Of a DNA stretch of 64,000 nt, positions 16,355 through 25,831 are shown one piece after another. Position 1 is the first letter of the stretch, and the number at the start of each line of letters is the position of its first letter. The notes below the pieces were generated by a model. That model made no database searches, was not told the origin of the DNA, and was given only the letters and a program-made list of their open reading frames with translations. This DNA is from Lachnospiraceae bacterium. GTDB lineage: Bacteria; Bacillota; Clostridia; Lachnospirales; Lachnospiraceae. The stretch is taken from the NCBI GenBank assembly GCA_900766925.1, contig CAAFXG010000024.1:14351-78350 (forward strand), in the 5' to 3' direction. A program made the translations under genes and the position numbers.

Positions 16355-19300
16355 TTATTTACTTTTTATTTTTATTGATTTCACACTGCTCCACTTACCG
16401 TAATAAGAAGTATTACCCTGTTTCTTGTATGTCCTGACCCTTACATAATACTTCTTGCCTGTTTTAAGCTTACTGATTGACTTCGAGACAACCTTAGCGG
16501 AAGAAATTGTGACCGTCTTTGTTTTGGTCTTTGCAAATTTACTGTCTGTAGAATACTGCAGCACATAGCCTGTAACATAAGGATTTTTCTTCCATGTTAT
16601 CTTCATCTGCCCCTTCTTAGGAGATGTCAATGTCCTGATACCTACTCCCGCAGGACTTACAATAATTGCAACCTTCTTTGTAACTGTCTTATATTTATCA
16701 CTTCCGGCTGTTATTGTTATCACTGTTTTTCCGCTGTAATTCTTTGGTATTGTCACCTTACCCTGTGATGACACCTTAACCTTACTGTTATCAGACTTAT
16801 ATTTAAGCTTCCCACCGATTGTCTTAGCCTTAAGCGCTATAGTCTGCACATTTGCAGATGCTGTTATTACGTGCTTAGCCACAACCGTAATCTTATTTGA
16901 AACCTGAGGAAGCTTAGCAACTATCTCTGTTTTTGTTGCTGTACAGCCGCTTCTCTTACACCTATATGTCTTTATTCCGGTATTCTTATAGGTTGCCTGC
17001 TTTGTAACTGTTCCGTTGTCATAGCTATGTCCAAGTGGTTCTGTTTTACTTCCTGTTGTCAGAGTAATTCCGCATACCTTACATACTGTATCACTTGTTT
17101 TGCCTGCTTTCAGACAGGTTGCCGCAACCGCATTTCCTGCTGATACAGGTGTACGGGTTGTAAGCTTCGGTATATCTTCTTCCTTTGTTGCCTTACAGTC
17201 TGCCCCTGTGCACTTGTATGTTTTAACTCCGGTTTCCTTACAGGTTGCCTCTTTTGTTATGCTGCCTTCTGTATTCCAGCTATGGATTCCCGTTGCCTCA
17301 ATTACAGTTTCAGCCTTGGTTGCATCGCAAACACTGCAATGTATAGACTTACTACCTTCCTTACTACAGCTTGCAGGAACATCAACTGTATACTCACTAT
17401 CCCATAAATGCTCAATCTCTGCGGTTCCATCATCATAGTACAAACGGTTATCCATTAATGTTTTTAATCCATAGCTGTCCCAATTATCTTTAGCAAACAT
17501 TACTCCTAACTTATCTTTCACTGTTTCATCGGCTGTCTCAGGAATATATGCTATAACAGTTCCGGTCGGGACACTGACAAGCTCTGTTTGTGACGGATTT
17601 GATGTATTAAGACTATCATATAAATAGCATCTGATCTGCCATCCCATATTCTTCATAGTATCTGAAACAGTTAATTCAGGCAGTTTATTATTACTATTCT
17701 GAAGGAAAATATTACCAAACTTTCCACTAATCTCATCAACACTTAATGCTGACCCGGTATTCATAAAAATATCGGAATTGTAAACATATAGTGTTTGTGC
17801 ACTAACCTTTCCATTAATAATAAGCGTCACATAACCATACAACAAATGCGACCACGGGTCTTCGTCATTTACATCGAAGGAATACCCTTCCTCAAATTCA
17901 TCCAAACTAATTGAAGCTGCATCGGATATTTCACAACTTAAATTAACACTGTTAGCAATTACAATGTTAAGCTTGTCTGCTGTGATGTTACCACCTTGCA
18001 AAATAGTGTTTCCTTCCAAGCTTCCCAGTACTAGTTTATTATTATTTCCATGAATTGTTATTCCGTCATCGGAAGCCTTTATTTTTCCACCCAGAATAAG
18101 ATCACAATACAAGGTAAGATCATTATTAAGATTAAGGTATACTGAATTATTGTTTACAACATTTACAGCCTTAATTCCTTCTGCATAAGGCACCATTTTA
18201 AATGGAACTGCCTTATTAATCTCAACCCTCAAATATCCTTCTTTACCGTCCAATGCATTTTGAACATCTTCAAAGGAGTTAAACACACCTAATTCTTCTG
18301 ACAAAACCGTGTAATTTGCATCAGTATAAACGGATGCCCAAAGTCCATCCTCAATAATAAAATTCTCTGAAAGCCGGCTGATTAAAAAGATTGCTGTACT
18401 AAAAATCCCACTGTATTCACCCTTGCCGACAACCATGGCACGTCCAAGCCCCGGCTCTATATTATCAGCATACACTACATCATAATCGGTTTCTCGGACA
18501 AGTGCCTGTCCCTTATAAGAAACTGTAAGCTCAGGTGCAATACTGTTACCTGTATATGTCTGATCATTGATGTCAGCAATCTCAAACCGTTCCATGCAGC
18601 CTTCATAAAAGCTAAGCATATCCTTGTCTATGTAATACTTTCCTAGCTTAACCGGATCAGCCCCATATAATTTGCCGTCAAACAGACCACTGTTTCCTAT
18701 ATTTCCATTTGAAAACATACATCCAAAACCGGCTTTATTATCTCTTAATGCTTTAAACTGATCCTTGTGGAATTTAATGTAGTCCTCCTTAGCCAATGCG
18801 TAGTTGTTTGCAACCTCTCTATTCAAAACCATTGTATTATATTTGTCTGCAAAGGTTTTGAATTTCTCCATCTTCTGATTAATAAACTGTGCATAGGTAA
18901 AGGAATAGGTCTCTTCCTCTCCATTATTATCATAATCTCCTTTGAAGGAAGCTGTATAATCGCGATTATCATTACCATCCTTAATTGTTATTTCACTGTC
19001 AGTTGTAAAAAAGTAGTCAGTATAATAATCATCGCCCTTAAAACCATAATTTACACCATGAGCAGTCTGTGTGTCATTACAATTAATAAATGTAAGCTTT
19101 TTATCAGTAAACCTTGTAATAAATGTATTTGCAAAATCACTTACTGAAACCGCATTTATGTCATCAAAATTATATTCATCATAGTTATATGTTTCGCTGG
19201 TACTATTTTGAAAATTCTGTGAATCCTCCGCCTTAAAAAATGCGCTTATAGGAATCCTGCTTTCTGAAGCTTCAGGATAGGTAATCCAAATATAGCTAAA

Positions 19301-21118
19301 TTTAATTATATTATTTTTATCTGTTCTGGACAAAACAACCTTACTTGCACTCTGACCCAGAGTGAATGTTCCATACACATTTGTTAAATTACAATCGGCT
19401 TCAAGCTCCTCCAACTTATTACCTTCACCATCATAGGTTGTGAGGATTAACTTATCTGCATTTCCGCTTACATACACCTTAAGCTGTGTCCCGGCACCAA
19501 ATCCCGAGCTGTTTGCATTTATTGTGTATGTTGCATCAGTATCCCACAACATGTCACTTGGTATTACATAGTTTTCATTCAAATCATTATTCACGGTGCT
19601 TGGTGCCTCGCCATAGAAGCCATTTTCCCACTCACCCATGAACTTCATGGTCTGAAATATTCTTTGATCGTATTCCTTTGGAGCTTCGTTATTTCTGCGT
19701 ACACCCTCCCCGGCTAAAGCATAGCTTGGATATTCACCTGCCTGCAGACAATCCGTTGCAATAATTCTTCCCGGTGAAATCTCCCATACTGCATCTGCAA
19801 GCACGTAGCATACCTCAGAAAAGCTGTTATCCGTTGTCACCATATCGTTATCAAAAATAGGCGGTTCATCAAAGAGCAAAAAGCTCATGACGTTTATAGG
19901 AACATTCCGGTAACGTTTTGCAAGTGTCTGATAAAGACTCTTATCAAATTCTCTAAATTTTTCTGCTGTAAAGGAAGCAGTTCCAAAACCTCTGGTTGTG
20001 CTTCCGTCTGCCGTTTTACCATTCCTAAGATACTCAAAACGGTTACGGTGATAATCGTGTTCCCCACCGGCCTCATCAAGACATACTCTTATATGCATAC
20101 CATATTTAGCTGCATATCTAACGGCCTTATCCAAGGTTTGCAATGACTGTGTATTTATTTTACCGTCAACAGAAACAAGCTCATCATAATGGAATCTGTA
20201 ATCAATAAGATTAATTCCAAGCTCCGACATAAATTCAAAATCTGTTTCCATAGCCGAATTATAATCTGTAGAATTCATATAAATCATAGAGTTAAATTCC
20301 GGCATGTTTTCATATGTCATAAGAGGAATATTGCTTGCAAAAGAAAGCTCAGCCTCACTTAATGTAAGCGGCTCGCATGCTGTATCGGAATTCATATCAA
20401 CATAATTATCCTGATATTCATCATTAGAACGGCTGTATCTAAACACAAGCTGCACAGCCTCTTTTACCGTTATCATGTCGTTAAATCGAAAATAGCCCTC
20501 ACCGTCAAGCTCCATAAGATTATATCCGCTCACCATATCCATATTGCATAACATAAAAACAGATATCGATCTTTGTTTATCATTATTTGTCTCAAGCATT
20601 TCCGTGCACATCGAACCCGACCATACACTAACTCTTGGCACCAGAGCATGTGTTGCAATTTTATATTCACGACCCAGCTCATTAATAACAAATTGAAAGA
20701 TGAAAAAGTCTGCAGCCTCACCTCTTGTAAGCTCCTTTTCTTTGTCTGCTGAAGATACAACATATTTAAAATTATATTTGTCACCATTTTCAAAGGTTAT
20801 TGCATTTTCCCCTACCGAATAACCCATTACACATTCAGCATTGAGCAGCAGCTGGTAAAACTCAGCTTCAGTTAAAGTAGAATTCACAGAATCCTTCTTA
20901 AGTAAATCCTCCGTCACAAATCCATTCAGATATGCTTTTTGAAATTCATCCCGCTCTAACAATGTCGTCGAATCAAAATATCCATCCTTAAATGTGTTTT
21001 CATCAGTTACATTACCTGCAGCTTCCTGCGCGGCACTGACAAAGCAGTCAGACATTAAAGAAATTGTTATAATAATACTCAAAAAAAGAGCTAATAAGCT
21101 TCTCATAACCTTTTTCAT
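16355..21118 (-). CDS. Large exported multidomain protein with GH5-like barrel, Cys modules and fn3
   Basis: 1587 residues. A signal peptide covers about 1-30. Residues about 70-250 are SLH-like but divergent (FNDMITVKEAVQLVFRYSR). Residues about 265-500 resemble a GH5-type TIM barrel: GINLIDYRFHYDEL, AKYGMHIRVCLDEAGG, LAKRYRNVPINVMSFLLFDEPP and MGEWENGFYG. The family acid/base motif is normally NEP; here it reads DEP (Glu about 413). A beta-sandwich follows, then an Ig-like YTGNSIAPELTVSYKG module near 800-850. Residues about 1240-1400 hold repeated CxxC modules, about 1403-1480 a BIG2-like domain, and 1483-1587 a fibronectin III domain. Catalytic activity is uncertain. It has its own promoter, with a palindrome over it. 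Confidence 0.75.
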   Translation of the reverse strand: MKKVMRSLLALFLSIIITISLMSDCFVSAAQEAAGNVTDENTFKDGYFDSTTLLERDEFQKAYLNGFVTEDLLKKDSVNSTLTEAEFYQLLLNAECVMGYSVGENAITFENGDKYNFKYVVSSADKEKELTRGEAADFFIFQFVINELGREYKIATHALVPRVSVWSGSMCTEMLETNNDKQRSISVFMLCNMDMVSGYNLMELDGEGYFRFNDMITVKEAVQLVFRYSRSNDEYQDNYVDMNSDTACEPLTLSEAELSFASNIPLMTYENMPEFNSMIYMNSTDYNSAMETDFEFMSELGINLIDYRFHYDELVSVDGKINTQSLQTLDKAVRYAAKYGMHIRVCLDEAGGEHDYHRNRFEYLRNGKTADGSTTRGFGTASFTAEKFREFDKSLYQTLAKRYRNVPINVMSFLLFDEPPIFDNDMVTTDNSFSEVCYVLADAVWEISPGRIIATDCLQAGEYPSYALAGEGVRRNNEAPKEYDQRIFQTMKFMGEWENGFYGEAPSTVNNDLNENYVIPSDMLWDTDATYTINANSSGFGAGTQLKVYVSGNADKLILTTYDGEGNKLEELEADCNLTNVYGTFTLGQSASKVVLSRTDKNNIIKFSYIWITYPEASESRIPISAFFKAEDSQNFQNSTSETYNYDEYNFDDINAVSVSDFANTFITRFTDKKLTFINCNDTQTAHGVNYGFKGDDYYTDYFFTTDSEITIKDGNDNRDYTASFKGDYDNNGEEETYSFTYAQFINQKMEKFKTFADKYNTMVLNREVANNYALAKEDYIKFHKDQFKALRDNKAGFGCMFSNGNIGNSGLFDGKLYGADPVKLGKYYIDKDMLSFYEGCMERFEIADINDQTYTGNSIAPELTVSYKGQALVRETDYDVVYADNIEPGLGRAMVVGKGEYSGIFSTAIFLISRLSENFIIEDGLWASVYTDANYTVLSEELGVFNSFEDVQNALDGKEGYLRVEINKAVPFKMVPYAEGIKAVNVVNNNSVYLNLNNDLTLYCDLILGGKIKASDDGITIHGNNNKLVLGSLEGNTILQGGNITADKLNIVIANSVNLSCEISDAASISLDEFEEGYSFDVNDEDPWSHLLYGYVTLIINGKVSAQTLYVYNSDIFMNTGSALSVDEISGKFGNIFLQNSNNKLPELTVSDTMKNMGWQIRCYLYDSLNTSNPSQTELVSVPTGTVIAYIPETADETVKDKLGVMFAKDNWDSYGLKTLMDNRLYYDDGTAEIEHLWDSEYTVDVPASCSKEGSKSIHCSVCDATKAETVIEATGIHSWNTEGSITKEATCKETGVKTYKCTGADCKATKEEDIPKLTTRTPVSAGNAVAATCLKAGKTSDTVCKVCGITLTTGSKTEPLGHSYDNGTVTKQATYKNTGIKTYRCKRSGCTATKTEIVAKLPQVSNKITVVAKHVITASANVQTIALKAKTIGGKLKYKSDNSKVKVSSQGKVTIPKNYSGKTVITITAGSDKYKTVTKKVAIIVSPAGVGIRTLTSPKKGQMKITWKKNPYVTGYVLQYSTDSKFAKTKTKTVTISSAKVVSKSISKLKTGKKYYVRVRTYKKQGNTSYYGKWSSVKSIKIKSK

Positions 21119-21142
21119 GACAGTCTCTCCTTTTTTTCAAAT

Positions 21143-21151
21143 ATTATACCA
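21143..21151 (-). promoter_or_regulatory. Extended -10 promoter of the GH5-like gene
   Basis: Minus-strand TGGTATAAT, a perfect extended -10 with consensus TATAAT, 24 nt before the ATG. There is no good -35; that position (about 21166-21171) lies inside the adjacent 28-nt palindrome. GGAGAG is the ribosome site. Confidence 0.6.
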
Positions 21152-21163
21152 TAAATTAACCGA

Positions 21164-21191
21164 TTATGGTGTGCAAATTTGCACACCATAA
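21164..21191. promoter_or_regulatory. Perfect 28-nt palindrome over the -35 region
   Basis: Two 14-nt arms (TTATGGTGTGCAAA and its complement) with no spacer cover the -35 position of the GH5-like promoter. A symmetric operator for a dimeric regulator is the simplest reading. A second terminator is less likely because pgsA already has one at 21211-21256. Confidence 0.6.
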
Positions 21192-21210
21192 GAAATTGAC
21201 GAAGCTGATA

Positions 21211-21256
21211 ACATAAATATAACCCTCCGGTAATTACCGGAGGGTTATATTTATGT
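21211..21256 (-). terminator. Terminator of the fhs-folD-rimO-pgsA unit
   Basis: 46-nt perfect palindrome with GC-rich core CCTCCGG and AT-rich ends, 5 nt after the pgsA stop. It can work in both directions. Confidence 0.85.
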
Positions 21257-21261
21257 TTATA

Positions 21262-21801
21262 CTATTTGTAATCTGCAAGAACCTGCCTGTTCTTAACCAG
21301 ATAATCAATAAGTGAAATAACAGTAAGTGCCAGTGCCAGATAAATAAGAATCATCTCAATAACATGCACAACACTTCCGCCAAAGTCACAGATAAGAACG
21401 ATTATCATTATCATCTGTACTACCGTCTTAACCTTGCCCCACCATCCTGCAGCAATAACAATACCGCTGTCCGATGCCACAAGTCTGAACCCACTGATTA
21501 TAAATTCCCTTGCAATTATGATAATTACAACCCAGGCAGGAATCCTCCCCAAATCAATCATTGCAATCATGGCTGAACATACAAGCAGCTTGTCTGCTAA
21601 CGGATCCATAAATTTACCAAAGTTAGTTATAAGATTGTATTTTCTTGCTATTTTTCCGTCAAGCATATCTGTAAGACTTGCTACAACAAACAATAAAAGT
21701 GCTATCCATTTACCTGCCGGTATTCCCGGCACAAGCAATGCAACAAGAAAAAAAGGTATTAAGATAACACGTAAAATGGTAAGTTTATTCGGTAAATTCA
21801 T
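21262..21801 (-). CDS. pgsA: CDP-diacylglycerol-glycerol-3-phosphate 3-phosphatidyltransferase
   Basis: Membrane enzyme for the committed step of phosphatidylglycerol synthesis. The CDP-alcohol phosphotransferase motif D-G-x2-A-R-x8-G-x3-D-x3-D is complete (DMLDGKIAR then GKFMDPLADK, about residues 45-71). Hydrophobic segments lie on both sides and length 179 is typical. The N-terminus MNLPNKLTILRV is the usual PgsA start. Its ATG is 17 nt inside the rimO frame, so the pair is coupled. The rimO-pgsA order is common in Firmicutes. Confidence 0.96.
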   Translation of the reverse strand: MNLPNKLTILRVILIPFFLVALLVPGIPAGKWIALLLFVVASLTDMLDGKIARKYNLITNFGKFMDPLADKLLVCSAMIAMIDLGRIPAWVVIIIIAREFIISGFRLVASDSGIVIAAGWWGKVKTVVQMIMIIVLICDFGGSVVHVIEMILIYLALALTVISLIDYLVKNRQVLADYK

Positions 21802-23158
21802 CTACAACATCTCCTATCAAATCATATGGTCCTGCTTCGCTGATTATAACATCAACAAAGCTGCCGGACATAAGCTCATAATCACAATTAACAAATACTA
21901 AACCATCTACTGATGGTGCATCCTTGTATGATCTGCCCACATAAACATCCTCCTCAGGTGAATAACCCTCTATAACAACCTTGAGTACCTTACCCACGAG
22001 CAGCTCATTCTTATCAAGAGAAATTTCCTGTTGTAGCTCCATAATCTCATTACGCCACCGCTCAGCAAGTTCTTCATCAACCTGATTCTCAAATTGAGCG
22101 GCCGGAGTTCCTTCCTCACGTGAATACGAAAACACTCCAAGCCGGTCAAATTCAACATCATTAATAAACTGCATCAATGCCTCATGGCAGGCTTCAGTTT
22201 CCCCCGGAAATCCTGTAATAAACGTTGTTCTAAGAGCTATATCCGGAACATTGTCACGAAGCTTATTAATAACAGTAAGTATAGACTGTTTGTCAGTCTT
22301 TCTGCCCATTCTGTGAAGAATTTCATCCTCACAATGCTGCAGAGGCATATCAATATAATGACAAAGCTTAGGTTCATTTACAAATGAAGCTATAAGGTCA
22401 TCATATATTTCTTCAGGATAACAATACAAAAGTCTTATCCATTCAATTCCATCTATCTTAGCCAGCTCATGTATTAATAGATGCAGGCTCTTTTTACCAT
22501 AAATGTCCACACCGTAACAACTTGTTTCCTGAGCAACGAGAACAAGCTCTTTGATACCCTGCGATGCCATATACTCTGCCTGTTTAACGAGTGATTCCAT
22601 AGGAACGCTTCTATATCTTCCACGTATACGAGGAATTACACAATAAGTACAGTATTTATCACAGCCTTCAGCAATCTTCAGATATCCCATAAATGTACCG
22701 GAGGTAATAACCTTATTCACATTCGGACTTGCCAGCCTGTCAACGCTGTCATATACTGTAACTTTACCATTGCTGCTTTGGATATTTTCTTCACTTTCAG
22801 TATCCTTGTTATCAAGTGCATTTATTACCCCAACTATTTTATCAAAGCTGGTTGTTCCAACACATGCATCTATTTCCGGTATTTCACCAAATATTTCATC
22901 CTTGAAGCGTTCTGCCAGACACCCTGCCACAATAAGGTATTTTAATCTGCCCTCTTTTAATTTAGCCATTTCGAGCACGGTATTTATACTTTCTTCCATG
23001 GCGTCCTTAATAAAGCTGCAGGTATTGACAATTACAATATCCGCTTCTTCCTCATTATTTGTTATATTGTAATTATTAGCTGCAAGCAAGCCAAGCATAG
23101 TCTCGCTATCGCAGAGATTTTTATCACACCCAAGTGATGCCATCAATATATTCATCAT
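21785..23158 (-). CDS. rimO: Ribosomal protein S12 methylthiotransferase RimO
   Basis: Radical-SAM enzyme that methylthiolates an aspartate of ribosomal protein S12. N-terminal UPF0004 domain starts MNILMASLGCDKNLCDSE with its cluster cysteines; the radical SAM motif C-x3-C-x2-C is CDKYCTYC near residue 150; a TRAM-like beta-barrel ends the protein. ATG 23158 is preferred, with AGGA 8 nt upstream and 16 nt after folD; an earlier in-frame ATG (23182) inside the end of folD has only GGGAA. The product is 457 residues, normal for RimO. MiaB is excluded by the N-terminal pattern and the pgsA linkage. Confidence 0.94.
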   Translation of the reverse strand: MMNILMASLGCDKNLCDSETMLGLLAANNYNITNNEEEADIVIVNTCSFIKDAMEESINTVLEMAKLKEGRLKYLIVAGCLAERFKDEIFGEIPEIDACVGTTSFDKIVGVINALDNKDTESEENIQSSNGKVTVYDSVDRLASPNVNKVITSGTFMGYLKIAEGCDKYCTYCVIPRIRGRYRSVPMESLVKQAEYMASQGIKELVLVAQETSCYGVDIYGKKSLHLLIHELAKIDGIEWIRLLYCYPEEIYDDLIASFVNEPKLCHYIDMPLQHCEDEILHRMGRKTDKQSILTVINKLRDNVPDIALRTTFITGFPGETEACHEALMQFINDVEFDRLGVFSYSREEGTPAAQFENQVDEELAERWRNEIMELQQEISLDKNELLVGKVLKVVIEGYSPEEDVYVGRSYKDAPSVDGLVFVNCDYELMSGSFVDVIISEAGPYDLIGDVVDEFTE

Positions 23159-23174
23159 GCTACTATTCCTAACA

Positions 23175-24017
23175 TCAGTCATTCATTCCCGCTTCAACGC
23201 AGTTATTCATAAGCATCGCAATTGTCATAGGGCCAACGCCACCCGGAACCGGAGTAATTGCACCTGCAACCGGTTCTACTGACTCAAAATCAACATCTCC
23301 ACAAAGCTTATTATCTGCATTACGGTGAATTCCTACATCAATAACAACCGCACCATCCTTAACATACGAAGCATCTATCATCTTCGGACGTCCAACGGCA
23401 ACCACAAGTATATCCGCCCTTTTACATACTTCCTTTAAATCCTTTGTCTTTGAATGACAAATGGTAACTGTTCCATTTTCTCTAAGTAAAAGCATTGCCA
23501 TCGGCTTACCTACTATATTACTTCTTCCTACAACAACACATTCCTTACCGGCAATCTCTATATCAGAACGTTTGAGAAGCTGTATTATGCCCGCAGGTGT
23601 ACATGATACAAAACCTTTTTTGCCAATGCTAAGTGCACCAACACTTGCAGGATGAAATCCGTCAACATCCTTTGCAGGTGAAATGGCATTAATTATATGC
23701 TCTTCATTTATATGTTTAGGAACAGGAAGCTGGACCAGAATACCATGTACAGAAGCATCTTTATTAAGCTTGTCAATTATACCAAGGAGTTCTTCCTCTG
23801 TGGTCTCCTCAGGCAATTCATAGGCAAGTGATTTTATACCGATATATTCACAGGCTTTTTTCTTGTTGCCAACATAAACCGAAGACGCAGGGTCATTACC
23901 AACCTGGATTACGGCAAGACATATTTCCTTTCCGTTAGCCTTGAGCATTTCAACCTTATCCTTAAGTTCGTCCTTAATTTGTTTGGATATTACCTTTCCG
24001 TCAATTAACTTTGCCAT
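23175..24017 (-). CDS. folD: Methylene-THF dehydrogenase / methenyl-THF cyclohydrolase
   Basis: Bifunctional one-carbon enzyme. Signature YVGNKKKACEYIGI near residues 47-60 with the catalytic Lys, VQLPVPKHI near 95-103, AKDVDGFHP near 114-122, the NADP-binding GRSNIVGKPMA, and PVPGGVGPMT at the C-terminus. ATG 24017 is chosen because GGAGG sits 5 nt upstream and overlaps the earlier ATG 24029. 280 residues. It follows fhs by 56 nt, a functional pair feeding formyl- to methylene-THF. Confidence 0.96.
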   Translation of the reverse strand: MAKLIDGKVISKQIKDELKDKVEMLKANGKEICLAVIQVGNDPASSVYVGNKKKACEYIGIKSLAYELPEETTEEELLGIIDKLNKDASVHGILVQLPVPKHINEEHIINAISPAKDVDGFHPASVGALSIGKKGFVSCTPAGIIQLLKRSDIEIAGKECVVVGRSNIVGKPMAMLLLRENGTVTICHSKTKDLKEVCKRADILVVAVGRPKMIDASYVKDGAVVIDVGIHRNADNKLCGDVDFESVEPVAGAITPVPGGVGPMTIAMLMNNCVEAGMND

Positions 24018-24073
24018 ATTATCCTCCATTATTCTAAAACCAACAATCCAACTACATGTACAGATAAACCAAA

Positions 24074-25744
24074 TTAGAATAATCCGTTTATTACACCATC
24101 ATCATCCACAAAGATTCGCTCAGCAGCAGGAACCTTAGGAAGACCCGGCATTGTCATTATTGCACCTGTGATTGCAACTACAAAGCCTGCACCTGCACTT
24201 ACATAAGCCTCTCTGATGTTAACCTTAAAGCCTGTAGGTCTTCCAAGCTTAGTTGCATCATCAGAAAGAGAATACTGGTTCTTAGCCATGCACACAGGCA
24301 TATCAGAAAATCCCATTGCCTCAATCTTATCTATTGCACGTGCTGCCTCTGCACTGTATGTTACACCATCTGCTCCATAAATCTTTGTTGCAATTGTCTC
24401 AATCTTCTCCTTAATTGAAAGTTCATTGTTATAAAGTGTCTTAAAGTGACTTTCCTTTGTCTCAAGTGTCTTAAGAACAGCATTAGCAAGCTCAATTCCA
24501 CCTTCTCCGCCTTTTTCCCATACATTTGCAAGGGCAAATTCACATCCACGCTCCTCGCAGAATTTCTTAACAAACTCAAGCTCCTCATCAGTATCTGATA
24601 CAAATCTGTTAAGAGTAACAACTACAGGAACTCCATACATCTGAAGATTCTCAATATGCTTCTCAAGATTAACAATTCCCTTTTCAAGGGCATCAAGATT
24701 CTCATTAGAAAGATTCGCCTTATCTACTCCGCCGTTATACTTTAATGCTCTCACTGTAGCAACAAGAACTACCGCATCAGGCTTAAGACCAGCCATACGA
24801 CACTTGATGTCAAAGAATTTCTCTGCACCCAAATCTGCACCAAAGCCGGCCTCCGTAATTACATAATCAGCAATCTTAAGTGCCGTATTTGTAGCCCTTA
24901 CAGAATTACAGCCGTGAGCAATATTGGCAAAAGGTCCGCCATGAACGAGAGCAGGCGTATGCTCTAAGGTCTGAATAAGGTTAGGCTTGATTGCATCCTT
25001 AAGAAGAGCAGTCATTGCTCCAACAGCGCCCAGCTCTCCTGCTGTGACCGGCTCATTATCATAATTATAAGCAACAATAATCCTTGATAATCTATCCTGT
25101 AAATCCTTAATATCACTTGCAAGACATAAGATAGCCATTATCTCAGAGGCAACAGTTATTACAAATCCATCCTGACGTACAACACCGTCACCCTTCTTAC
25201 CCATACCAACTATAATATTACGGAGGGCTCTGTCATTCATGTCAAGGCAACGCTTAAATACAATTCTCTTAGGATCAATGCGAAGCCTATTTCCCTGATG
25301 CATATGATTATCCATCAAAGCGGCAAGTAAATTATTTGCAGATGTAATTGCATGAAAATCGCCTGTAAAATGAAGGTTAAGATCCTCCATCGGTACAACC
25401 TGTGAATACCCTCCACCGGCTGCGCCACCCTTTATACCGAAGCAAGGGCCAAGAGAAGGCTCGCGAAGTGCTATAACGGCTTTCTTGCCAAGTCTGCACA
25501 TAGCCTGTCCTAATCCTACAGTAACCGTGGTCTTACCCTCTCCTGCCGGGGTTGGATTAATCGCTGTAACCAATACAAGCTTGCCATCTTTGTTATCTTT
25601 AACAGAGTTAATATATTCATCAGATATCTTTGCCTTGTACTTTCCGTACATTTCAAGGTCATCCTCTGTCATTCCAAGTGTTGCTGCAACGTCTTTAATG
25701 TTCTTAAGCTCTGCCTGCTGTGCGATTTCAATATCAGTCAACAT
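24074..25744 (-). CDS. fhs: Formate-tetrahydrofolate ligase
   Basis: ATP-dependent synthesis of 10-formyl-THF from formate. The P-loop [10 protein letters not shown] is at residues 64-73; [35 protein letters not shown] near 95-130 is nearly invariant in the family. 556 residues, full length. First gene of fhs-folD-rimO-pgsA, with GAGGG 8 nt before ATG. In a fermenter it can supply one-carbon units from formate or serve acetogenic reactions; no other Wood-Ljungdahl gene is visible. No tetrahydrofolate riboswitch was recognised upstream. Confidence 0.97.
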   Translation of the reverse strand: MLTDIEIAQQAELKNIKDVAATLGMTEDDLEMYGKYKAKISDEYINSVKDNKDGKLVLVTAINPTPAGEGKTTVTVGLGQAMCRLGKKAVIALREPSLGPCFGIKGGAAGGGYSQVVPMEDLNLHFTGDFHAITSANNLLAALMDNHMHQGNRLRIDPKRIVFKRCLDMNDRALRNIIVGMGKKGDGVVRQDGFVITVASEIMAILCLASDIKDLQDRLSRIIVAYNYDNEPVTAGELGAVGAMTALLKDAIKPNLIQTLEHTPALVHGGPFANIAHGCNSVRATNTALKIADYVITEAGFGADLGAEKFFDIKCRMAGLKPDAVVLVATVRALKYNGGVDKANLSNENLDALEKGIVNLEKHIENLQMYGVPVVVTLNRFVSDTDEELEFVKKFCEERGCEFALANVWEKGGEGGIELANAVLKTLETKESHFKTLYNNELSIKEKIETIATKIYGADGVTYSAEAARAIDKIEAMGFSDMPVCMAKNQYSLSDDATKLGRPTGFKVNIREAYVSAGAGFVVAITGAIMTMPGLPKVPAAERIFVDDDGVINGLF

Positions 25745-25831
25745 ATTTTTACCCTCACTTATTATTAATTATTTGTATATTATAGATACAATGTATAGCC
25801 TTCTTATGTGCATATACAAATCTAACATATC

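Noticed and set aside
16355..21118. Firm call of S-layer homology (SLH) anchoring in the GH5-like protein
   Set aside because: The N-terminal region only loosely resembles SLH; the defining motifs are incomplete.
25745..25831. Tetrahydrofolate riboswitch upstream of fhs-folD
   Set aside because: The gap is short and AT-rich and lacks the conserved helices of either known THF riboswitch class.
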